DNA of 22,434 bases, taken from the NCBI RefSeq assembly GCF_000090795.2, contig NW_003547269.1:1-22434 (forward strand), in the 5' to 3' direction. The stretch comes from Amphimedon queenslandica. Its lineage: Eukaryota > Porifera > Demospongiae > Haplosclerida > Niphatidae. The position numbers and the translations under genes are program-made. The first letter of the stretch is position 1, and every line of letters starts with the position of its first letter. Under the pieces are notes generated by a model. The model ran no database searches and was not told where the DNA came from. It saw only the letters and a list, made by a program, of their open reading frames with translations. Below are positions 1-9,300 of this stretch, one piece after another.

Positions 1-1090
1 AGTTGGATCACGATAATGAGGTATGGTGTGCCTATTTTTAGTAACATACATCTGTGTCTATTTATAGTAACATACAGCTGTTTCTATTTTAGATTTTTTG
101 TATTGTTTGAGTGATGTCATTGCTGTGTCTATTATTAGTAACATGTTCTATTTTTAGGTTACATCACTTGATATTAATAATGATGTCACTCTAGTAGCTT
201 CAGGAGTATCTGATGGTAAATATATCAATATAACATCTTTACCATCTCTCTCCCTCTCTCTTTCCATTCATTCATTAGGGTATTTAGCTGTTTGGGATAT
301 TGAACATGAAGCAAAAGAATTCGAATTTAAAGGTACACATTTATTGTTAATTCTTTTAAAGGTATATTTATTTATTTATTTATTTTATAAACAGCTCACG
401 ATAATGATGTATCATCAGTGACCTTTAGTCCTGGTAAGTGTCTAGTATAAATGATAATGATTTCACTTGTAGAATGAATGTACATTGTACCAGTACATAC
501 ATTCAATTTTATTCTTCCTCTCTCTCTCTCTTCCCCTCTCTCCTTCAGATGGCTCTAGTATTTGTACTACTGGTGCTGATGGTTTTATTAAGTTATTCTC
601 AGTTAAAGAAAGATCAGAATCAATTGCTGTGAAGAGAGAAGAAGCCTACTGGTAATAATAACATCACTCACTACTCCTCTCTCTCTCTCATCACTTCTCC
701 CCTTCTTCTCTCTAATACCTCTACACCATAATATCTCCTCTACCCATGTACATCTTTTCTCTCTCTCTCCTTCTCTCTTCTCTTCATTGCATCACATCTT
801 CTCTTTCTTTTTTTCTTTCTCCTCCTCTCTCTCTCTCTTCCCTCCAGTTGTGTAGTATGGTTACAGTCCCAGTTATTAGCAGGTGGTATGAACGGGTCAT
901 TATCTTTATTGGACTCTAATACACTCAACATTATATCAACCATTAAAAATCACACAGGTACATGTACAATAGTAACTTTGTTTTATTATTATTTTCAGAT
1001 GCTATTACGAGTATTGACGTTTCTTTGAATGACAATATCGTTGTGACTGGAGGAAAGGATAAATGTCTTGGGGTGTGGTCACTTGTATAA
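1..1090 (+). CDS. NSMAF: WD40-repeat protein, C-terminal part, NSMAF/FAN-like (partial at left edge)
   Basis: I read seven exons: <1-20, 158-215, 279-332, 395-433, 549-651, 848-957 and 999-1090, ending in TAA. All introns are GT-AG and the phases join cleanly to give about 157 residues. The visible protein is four WD40-type blades. Recognisable pieces are HDNEVTSLDI, DGYLAVWDI, HDNDVSSVTFSPDG, GADGFIKLF and the final TGGKDKCLGVWSL. The order, spacing and end resemble the WD40 tail of FAN (factor associated with neutral sphingomyelinase activation), including a ..CCVVW.. segment where FAN has CFVW and termination just after the last blade. FAN proteins couple the TNF receptor to neutral sphingomyelinase through BEACH and WD40 domains; the BEACH part would lie left of the window. 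The family match is from memory, so another WD40 protein is possible. Long CT-rich tracts sit directly before the acceptors at 548 and 847. Confidence 0.6.
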
Positions 1091-2139
1091 ATTATAAAAC
1101 AATCATTTTTATTATTAATTAATATTAATAGAATTCTCTCTCTTTTATTCTATTGCTTCTCATCATATTAATAATAATAATAATTTTTTGTTTTTTCATT
1201 ACATCATAATAATGTCATTATTATTGTTTTATAATAGTATTATGATGTGATTTGTATAAGTTACGAAGAAAGACACTGTTTATGTCAAACAGAATTGTCA
1301 ATTAAGGAATGTTACAGTTACAAAAGTTTTGGTATAGCTATATGTATTATGTAAATGCATAATACACACTTCCTCTCCTGCTAGCTTATCATTCTCATTG
1401 TGCCTTTTTATTATGATTGTTTTAATTTATGATATTTATTTTATAAGATACCTGTGTACATAATGTTTGTCATTGTGTTGTTTATAATATTATTTTATTT
1501 ACAGTTACAGTATGTTATTATAGAGTATGTGGTTTTGGTTTAACAAAATCAGTTCCCAAAAAGGAGGCAACTTGAACATTTTTTGTGGTTAGTCTGATCT
1601 TGTAAGCAAGGATAGAAAAATGTTCATTCTTGCCAACTTGTTGGATTGCCTACTAGTATAAGTATTATGATTTAAAAAGGTTGGAGTCTCCATTATTTAC
1701 CTGCACTGTTGTGACAAACTTAAATTTTGGATCTCAACATCACTGGTTGAGTCCATAGATATTTACTCATTTAACAGGTTGCCTGATCAGGTACAGCAAC
1801 TACATGTAAGTTGCCTACTTAGGCGGCTGCAGAAGTCTGGCCTGCAGCTGCCTAAGGTTGCCTGAGTTATATAAAAAATAATTATCATTTATAAACCAAC
1901 CTTCCTCAACCACAATTATTATTCGATTTCCTGCCACTTTAAATTTGTATTTCTGACACTATGGTATACTAGATCCAGATACACATGTACATACATTCTA
2001 ATATTATCTGATTCATCTAGTTGATAGCTTAAGTAAATTAGTGTTGTTATCAAAGTAAAACTAACATGATTGCATGTAACTCTATAGTATTATATAAATC
2101 TATGTAGAATTTTTGTTACTACAATTATCATTAGTGTTA
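1091..2139. other. Convergent intergenic spacer between the WD40 gene and HSPA12-like gene
   Basis: No coding exon is visible on either strand. The stretch is AT-rich and must hold the two 3' UTRs. Near the WD40 stop there is an inverted repeat (acatcataata at 1201-1211 against tattatgatgt at 1239-1249), which could form a hairpin in the 3' UTR. At 1818-1832 and 1842-1856 a G/C-richer pair of 15-base arms (14 of 15 matching, 9-base loop) forms a stem, flanked by repeated gttgcct words; this looks like a decayed repeat. Confidence 0.6.
1818..1856. repeat. Short inverted repeat (15-bp arms, 9-base loop)
   Basis: The left arm cttaggcggctgcag pairs with the right arm ctgcagctgcctaag with one mismatch. 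It stands out from the AT-rich surroundings and lies among repeated 'gttgcct' words (about 1780-1870). It is probably the core of a degenerate mobile-element fragment; no target duplication could be defined. Confidence 0.5.
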
Positions 2140-4150
2140 TTAGTCTTGTTTTGATAGAAAGTCACAAACTGTTTTCACTTCTTCTCCAGTGATACTATAC
2201 TGAGCTCTTGCTTGTATCTCTGTACCACTGAAATCCATGAATACGTCGTATTCTCTCTCCTCCCTTGGTAGATTACCATAATTAGGAATATCAAGTACTA
2301 GCTGGCCAATCTCACGTACTGTTAGTTTACCTTCTTTATCTCTGACATACTGAACTCCATCATCTGTTGTACAGTATATAGGGATACGAGTTTCTATGTC
2401 TTCTTGACGGCCAGGTATGAATGTAGCTTTATATACTTCATCCTTTATCGCTTCTCCTTTGAGTACAAATACCTTAAATATACAAGAACAGTATGCTTCA
2501 TGATCCTCTTCATCCTCAAACACATAATCTTCATCATGTATTGATGGGTTGAATAAAGCATTGACACTTGTCCCATAGGTAGCATCAGCAGCACGTGATT
2601 GGATTATATTAGGATCTTTCCTCCACATTACTGCTCCTACTACAACAGCAAGATCTGGATGTATAGGACACACTATATTACCACAATGCTGACCAATAGC
2701 TTCTGTTATCTTTCGGCTAACAAACCTACACCCTCCAAACCCTCCTACTAAATAAACTGTATCGATAGGATCCGTTAACTGATCAAATGCTGCCCTCACA
2801 CACTCTATGATCTTATCAACTGTGGATTTGAATACCTTCTCTTCTAATAGGTTGTATCCTATGCTTAATGAACCATCTTCAGGATCGTAATCCATATTCA
2901 CTTGCTTTGCCTTTTGAAGCTTGTCGTTGCAATAAAAATTCATTAATTTCAAAGGTAAATTTATTATTATTTCTTCTCTACCTTCTTTTGCATCTCCAAA
3001 TGATTTTTTCCCTTCCTCAAAGTCTTCATAGAAGAGTTTATTGAGAATAGCTTTAGCATTAGATTCTGATTTTATGAAAGACTCAAAACCTTTATCATCT
3101 AAAATTTCTTCCAGTATTGCTGATAAAGCTTCATTGACAGTAGTACCTCCCCAGGTGTTACCCATTGGTGGTTGTACTACACTAATTCTCCCATTACTCT
3201 TATCATGTACAGTAATATCAACTGTACCTCCTCCTATATCAACTACCATATATCTCTGTGGAGGGGACCCTGATACTAGTGAATAATGCTGTGCAGCTAT
3301 AGCAGCTACTTCTGGTTCTAGAGCTAATGATAGCTTCTCAGGATTAACCTCCTCTGGACGTGGTAAAGGAGAACCAACTGGAGTGAACTTTGTTATACCA
3401 AGAGCATCAGATGTCAGACCAGCCTATCATATTAACATAATTAAACTGCATGAAACAAAGCATGTACTCTTATCATACACTTACACTTAGCTACATACGA
3501 TACTGTATACACTTACCATATAAGCAGCTTCTCTCATCATTCTTCTTGCTCTTGCTTTCCATATAGCAGGAACAGTAATGACCCAATCAAATTCAGTCGA
3601 CTTGTAGTTTCTTTTAAGCTCATCAGTCAGTAGCTTCTCCTTGAGGTGTGTTAGTATAAAAGCTATAACTTCAATAAGATAATAAGAACCACCAGTGAAT
3701 GAAGAGACTTGAGTAGTACGATCTAATAACTGAAGGTATATAATTATTTAATATAACAATTGTGCTTCTATTATGCCATGAACTCACTTTATCTCTTTTC
3801 AGTAGGTTTTTTATTCGTTCAAAATATATGAAATTTTCAGAACTTTTCTTCTTCATCTTGCTATATGCACTTTGTGCTTGATGTCCAATTTCAAAAGTTT
3901 TCCAGCAATCTTGTCCCTCTTGATCTTTCATGATCAGTATAGCATTAGGGACTCTTTCATAAGTTTTGTGAAGTGGCACCACTTTTACATTTTCTCTTGT
4001 TGTTGGATTCAATGGAGTAGTGTACGCTACTGATAGTGATGATGTCCCAAAGTCAATAGCTGCTATACAATCGCTGTCTTGTAGTACAGGAATGGCTTTA
4101 GGTATCTTGTCAGCTCTTGCCAGAGGTTCAAATGCTCCCTTAGATGCCAT
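2140..4150 (-). CDS. HSPA12-like HSP70-family ATPase
   Basis: There are three exons on the minus strand: 4150-3788, 3729-3517 and 3423-2140, in phase 0 throughout, giving about 619 residues (human HSPA12A/B are near 680). I chose the ATG at 4150; an open extension to 4171 would need a GTG start, which is unlikely in a eukaryote. Actin-fold ATPase signatures are all present: the phosphate-1 loop AAIDFGTSS near residue 30-38, WVITVPAIW in exon 2, an ALEPEVAAI segment, the phosphate-2 loop VVDIGGGTVDI near 252-262, and the adenosine motif YLVGGFGGCRF near 415-425. As in other HSPA12 proteins, there is no canonical HSP70 peptide-binding domain or C-terminal EEVD. The family is expanded in bivalves and other invertebrates and is linked to stress and immunity; the client here is unknown. 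A TIR element ends its 5' flank only 35 bp from the ATG. The gene faces the WD40 gene tail-to-tail. Confidence 0.9.
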
Positions 4151-4185
4151 ATCTAAAGCTAGTCTCGGCACACTGAGAGTACCAC

Positions 4186-5069
4186 CATAGATACTATATA
4201 CCCCTGGATATGAAACACGGCCCGACCGGATGTTCTGAGGCTTGTTTCACCGGAATACGTCATATTACGTTTTCATTCAGAATAAAAATAAAACAATGAT
4301 AAAAAGTATTATTATTGCTAATAAAAGTGTGATTTTATGTACAATAATACAATAAAACTTGACATTTATCATGCATTATAATTGCTGAAACTTTCCTTTT
4401 CTTTTAGCATTGCAGTCTACCAATGCATGACTTTCCCATCTCTTGTCACCTAAAAATGATGATTTTGACAACACAATTGCACCAAAACTAAAAACACACT
4501 CCTTTTGAGAATAGGCCCACTACAACTACCTATTCTCAAGCTACAAAACCATATAAAAAAGTTCCAATTAAGTCAAGTATTACAAAGAAAAATTGGCTAG
4601 AAAGGTGGGGCTTGAAAAACCAAGATTTAGAAAATAACAGCTCTTTTACTTAACACAAATTCTAAATAATAGCCCCACTACAACTAGTAAACAATAACCT
4701 ATCAGTACAATAAAAAATGTTGGCCTAATTCAACAGAGTTAAGCTAAAAAAAGTGGCTTGAGTGAAATGTACACAACAACTAGGCTATGACATCCATTGT
4801 AGAACTAAAATATGCACTCAAACTATCGTTTATGAGCATTATTTCAATATATAAAGGCTTTGCAAAGTCCTCTGAGGGATCATTCAGCTACTTTAACAAA
4901 CGAATAGGCTACTGTGATTGTTTTACTTACCCTGGCAGCCATGAATGCAGCGAAACAAGGGTGAGGACAGCCGGATGTGACGTTTATGACGTTTCCTTAT
5001 GGGATTTTATATGTGTGCATAGAGGAGTTTCGTATCCAGGGGTATATAGTATCATAGATAGTATCTATG
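4186..5069. mobile_element. 884-bp non-autonomous TIR element (hAT-like MITE) in HSPA12 5' flank
   Basis: The left end at 4186-4217 (catagatactatatacccc, continuing tggata.gaaac) is repeated inverted at the right end at 5026-5069, which additionally carries an internal 12-bp duplication. Both ends are flanked by the same direct word gtaccac (4179-4185 and 5070-5076), read as a 7-bp target-site duplication, or 8 bp with one mismatch. An 8-bp duplication and CA-starting ends would fit a hAT-class element. The interior has no transposase; a 102-residue open frame at 4787-5095 crosses the right end and looks random. The insertion puts the whole element in the promoter or 5' UTR of the HSPA12-like gene. 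Confidence 0.75.
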
Positions 5070-5076
5070 GTACCAC

Positions 5077-5642
5077 GACGGGTAGTCTCGCGTAGCCAGA
5101 CCCATCCCCCTGGGTCCGAGACACAGGCTCAAATGTTGTACGGGATGTTTGGATTCCTCACTTCCTGAACTATGAACATGTCAATCAGCCAATGAGCCTA
5201 GCTTGATCTATCAGCCTTGATATAAATCATACAATCATTTTGGAATTTGTACTGGTTCAGCCAGAGCAACAATGCAACACGCATGACTCAGCAATGATAC
5301 CTATCAGACTATATCAGGCACAGGCTTGAGTCATTGATTTTGGGCAGTGACCCCAGTGTGTCGTATGCTAACTCTTGGCCGTGTAACTATAAATTATAAA
5401 ATAATCAAGTGGCTATTAGCAAATTGTAACTCCACCCGACCAGGTGGAGGCCTAGAGGAGGTTCCTAAGATCACCCAATATTCATGATGTATTATTATTT
5501 TGGAGTTGGCACAAGTCAGTGCAAGCCTTTAAAAATTATTTTCAAAATCACAAATCTTAGATCTAACAAATAATAACAATAATATTTTAAATAATGATGT
5601 CATTATTATTGTACTATTTATAAATGATGATGTCATTTGATG
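5077..5642. other. Spacer between the TIR element and ENY2 3' end
   Basis: No coding sequence was recognised. At 5085-5122 nested inverted words (gtctcg with cgagac, and gaccc with gggtc) form a compact hairpin, possibly the end of another repeat family. Around 5590-5640 the sequence is a run of 'atgatgtcat' words with partial dyad symmetry just downstream of the ENY2 stop. The rest, about 5130-5580, is of mixed composition with nothing identifiable. Confidence 0.5.
5085..5122. repeat. Nested hairpin, possible element end
   Basis: The outer arms gtctcg/cgagac and inner arms gaccc/gggtc enclose a C-rich loop, with an unpaired eight-base bulge on the left side. It is comparatively GC-rich for this region. 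It may be a repeat terminus, but no second end was found. Confidence 0.35.
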
Positions 5643-6232
5643 TCACATATTCTTCTCAATGTATTCCCTGATGTGTTGAAGGAGCTCTTTCTTTACATAA
5701 TCTGGTACCAATTCTGTATAACAATATTCATAATATTAACTAATTGATTAATCAATTAATATTGACTTACCTCTTGCTTTAGGAGTCATTTCTTCTACTA
5801 GACTATCAACAGTGACATTATTTAACCCTCTCTTATCAATAATAACTAGCAATGAAAACAGCAGTATGTACTTTTTACTCACAACTGTTATATCAGAGAT
5901 AAATCCTTCATTATTATTATTACACATCATTAATAAAATGTACAGGTACCTTTTCCGTGTTCTCTCAGTTTGTCTCTCCATCCTGACTCTCTTAACCTCA
6001 TCCTTAACAACTCCTTTAACCTAAAAACAACAACAACAATAAAAATAAAGTGTTTATTTATATACATAATTATTTTTATTACAGACCTTTCCTTCTCTCC
6101 AGTCTCTTCAAACTTTTGATTTATTTGATTTTTCTTCTGTAACTCTCTCTTCTTCTTCTCATTCTGATAACTAGCAAACAACAAAACACAATAAATAAAT
6201 CATTAATTTATTTTTACTCACTCGGAAGACAT
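5643..6232 (-). CDS. ENY2: ENY2/Sus1, SAGA and TREX-2 subunit
   Basis: There are five exons on the minus strand: 6232-6222, 6170-6087, 6020-5950, 5845-5771 and 5713-5643 (TGA). They total 312 nt for 103 residues; human ENY2 has 101. The first exon holds only 11 coding bases. Diagnostic stretches are INQKFEETGEKERLKELL, LRESGWRDKLREHGK, KRGLNNVTVDSLVEEMTPKA and ELVPDYVKKELLQHIR, which follow ENY2 across its whole length and give the all-helical fold that wraps SGF11/ATXN7L3 or GANP. ENY2 acts in the nucleus in the SAGA H2B deubiquitination module and in the TREX-2 mRNA export complex at nuclear pores. The gene is divergent from GOT2 with 94 bp between start codons. An unspliced long open frame across exon 3 (5981-5748) is intron read-through and not the product. 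Confidence 0.93.
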
Positions 6233-6326
6233 TTTAAAAGGCGTGGCTAATTAAATTGAGCCACGCCTACCTCTAACCAGCCACGCCCTATTATTGTTTC
6301 TCCTCCTTCAGACTCCTTGTTGTAGC
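6233..6326. promoter_or_regulatory. 94-bp bidirectional promoter of ENY2 and GOT2 with CACCC/KLF-type boxes
   Basis: Only 94 bp separate the two ATGs, so both promoters and 5' UTRs must fit here or overlap the coding regions. The stretch contains a perfect 10-bp inverted repeat (aggcgtggct at 6239-6248, agccacgcct at 6259-6268) and a third copy, agccacgccc, at 6279-6288. This word matches the GC/CACCC box bound by Sp/KLF factors in animals. The boxes point both ways, which suits a shared promoter. That they are bound is an inference. Confidence 0.6.
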
Positions 6327-9300
6327 ATGGCGATGCTAAGAACCTCTTTGCGGAGTTTTCTCTCCTTCCCAACTCGAGCGGCTGTAGTCAGAGCTAGGTA
6401 ATACTAGCTAGTACCTGTGCCTGTATCAGTTTCTATTGCGCGTGTACTAGTATATGAATAAAAGCACTCAATACTGCAAGCAATAGTTCAAGTAGTACTT
6501 AAGTATTTCATGTGTATTTTTATATTCTTTATTGCATATAGTATTATTATTTTTCAATTAATTTATGTACTATGCATTGCATTGATGTACATTTGGGGTA
6601 CGGCTAGTTATAAATTAATAGTTAATTACCTAATTTATTATCATATTTACTCTTGCATTTTTCAGTTCTTGGTGGTCTGGGGTTGAGGTGGGCCCCCCTG
6701 ATCCAATATTCGGCCTCCTGGAGGCGTACAATAAAGACGAGAGGACGAACAAAGTTAATTTGACTGTGGGGGCGTACAGGGATGACCAGGGAAAGCCATA
6801 TGTACTGAATGTAGTCAAACAAGTTAGTGGCAGCATGGACACATGTATATACACACACACTGTGTTAGCTAGGATAATTGGATTATTATTATGTATTGGA
6901 AAACTTTTTTTAAAATGGCCGTAACTTTAAAAATTGAAGTCAGAATTAGCTCAAACTTTCTACACAGCATAAGGGCATCAATATGCATCAGAAAATATAG
7001 TGAAAATTTGAGGTGATTTTGGAGCCATTTTTTGAAAAAAAACATGGGCTATAGCCTTGGATATTTTTCAGATTTTAGTCAATTTCTTAAAATGGCTGTG
7101 ACTTGAAAATTTGAGCTCGGAATTGGCTCAAACTTTCTACACAGCATAAGAACATCAATATGTATCAGAAAATACATTTTCATATTTTATTATTAATTTT
7201 TATAGATTGAGAGGGACAATTTAGATAAATACAAAGAGAAGGAGTATGCTGGTATCCTGGGGTATCCTTCCTTCCACAGAGCTGCCATTGAATTTGCACT
7301 GACACCTCAAGAAAAACACGTCAAAGAGAATCTGGTAAATGCATGTATAACTACATGTTTTATATCATGTATAAATGCACTTTTTGTCAATAATTAACCG
7401 TAAATACACAGTATAAAGTAAAAAAATACTCTAGCTCCTGATTATGAACCTGTCCTTATTTCAGAGGTTCATTAATGCACATTACTATTGTATTGGGACT
7501 GATACTACCCCTCCTCATTATAGAGGTGTCCTTATTTTAGAGTGTCCACAATAGGAGGAGGTTATACTTTACATGTAGCTGCTCTATTATTTTATAACTT
7601 TATAATTAATTATTATATAACCAGACAGGAAGTGTGGCTTGCAACCCACAATGCTATTGTAAGGTTTATTGGCTATTTAATGCTTGAACTGTTGAAGGAA
7701 GTTCAAGTGATACATGTTATAGAAGAAAATCTATTTCAATTTTTGGAGGGACATTACAGTCCCAAGGCCTCTATTATTAAAGTAGACAGAATGTTTAATG
7801 ATTAGCATAGCTATTCCTGAGGAAAAGGGGCTCAGTCTTAGCTCCACCCCCTTCAGTTATTCTCTCCAACCTGTTGTCATAAAAAGCTACCGTATTTTGG
7901 TGAATTGCTAAATTTTGGTAATTGGCGGATTTTAATTTTGGCGAATTTGTGGCCACGTGCCATTGAGCATGCGTATAATCGCTCAAAATGGCGGATTTTT
8001 ATTTTGGCAAATGGCTATCAAAATGTCAAATTCACCAAATTTAATCCCCTCCAAAATTATCCACTATATGGTAACTTGTATCAGTAAACTACACATATAG
8101 ACAGTCAATACCATCACCATCATAATAATAAATAATCTCAGTTGCAAAATAAAAAAATATAATAAATGAAAAAATGTATAGGGGTTTTATTTTGTTGGTA
8201 TAAAATTTCGCGAATTTGTTCAGATTTGCCTTTTGTTGGTATAAATTTTTATGAATCTTACCTTCTGCAGCCATTTTTCCTAGCATGCCAACCTTTTTTG
8301 TGGAATTTGATTTTGTAAATTTAATAAAAACGAGAAATAAGCAAAATTTGTTTCCAGTGAAACATAACCCCTATACGGTATATATTATACATGTATGTAT
8401 CATTATATTCTCTTTTTCCTTCTCTTTAGTATGTGTCAGCTCAAGCCATTGGTGGTACTGGAGCATTGAGGATCATTGCTTTATTCCTTGTAAGCTGAAT
8501 ATTAACATGTAATAATAATACAGTTATTTATTATTTATTTATTTTATTATTAGGCAAAGTTCTTTCCCCATCAGAAGACTATATATGTACCAGCACCTAC
8601 CTGGGGCAATCACGCACCAGTGTTCAGGTTAATAACTATTAATAACTTTTAATAGCTATTGAGATTAATGATAGCCATTGATATAATTGATAATAATGCT
8701 ATATGTACATGTACATCCTTATATGTGTGGCTTCCCTCTCTCTGTCTGTCTCTCTGCCTGTCTGTCTCCCTTTCTCCCTCTCTCCCTCTCTCTCTCTTTC
8801 TCTCCCTCTCTCCCTCTCTCCCCCTCCATTAGGAGTTCTGGTTTGAATGTTGAGACTTATCGTCATTTCAAGCCTGAGACCTGTGGGTTTGACTCTGAAG
8901 CTTGTTATGAAGACCTGAGGGTAGACCAATACACTATCACATGACAGTCACATGACCTCATGAATATCATTATGTTTATTGTTTAGAAAATACCTGATAA
9001 CTCTCTTATCTTGTTTCATGCTTGCGGTCACAATCCAACTGGGATTGATCCTACGGTGAGTTATGATTATTAATGTTATCATTAATATTATTATTATTAT
9101 TGTTGTTGTTTTTATTATTTATTTTTGTTGTTGTCTTCTGTAGTTAGATGAATGGTCCCAGTTATCAAAGATATGTAAGGTGAGAATAAGAGATGAGAGA
9201 GAGAGAGCATAAGTTGTAAATAAGAAACAGAGAGAGTTTGCTTTTTAAGTTAGAGGAGACTACAATGTACATGTAATAAAATGTGTACTGAGATTTTAGT

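Noticed and set aside
3041..3286. Plus-strand 81-codon frame opposite HSPA12
   Set aside because: It is a shadow of the minus-strand HSPA12-like exon 3.
4151..4171. N-terminal extension of the HSPA12-like protein from 4171
   Set aside because: It would start with GTG; the ATG at 4150 is the natural eukaryotic start and is followed by a normal N-terminus.
4160..5090. tagtctcg words on both sides of the TIR element as target duplication
   Set aside because: They lie outside the better-placed gtaccac repeats that abut the TIRs exactly; the outer match is probably coincidence.
4787..5095. 102-codon plus-strand open frame
   Set aside because: It lies in and across the right end of the TIR element, crosses the target duplication, and shows no family motif.
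5748..5981. 77-residue minus-strand protein over ENY2 exon 3
   Set aside because: It is intron read-through; ENY2 family alignment requires splicing at 5950 and 5845.
7542..7805. 87-codon open frame in GOT2 intron 3
   Set aside because: GOT2 exons 3 and 4 join perfectly around it and the peptide has no recognisable domain; surrounding sequence is repetitive.
8687..8944. Open frames on both strands around 8690-8944
   Set aside because: They combine GOT2 exon 6 with the CT microsatellite; low-complexity Ser/Pro/Leu and Arg/Glu/Gly peptides.
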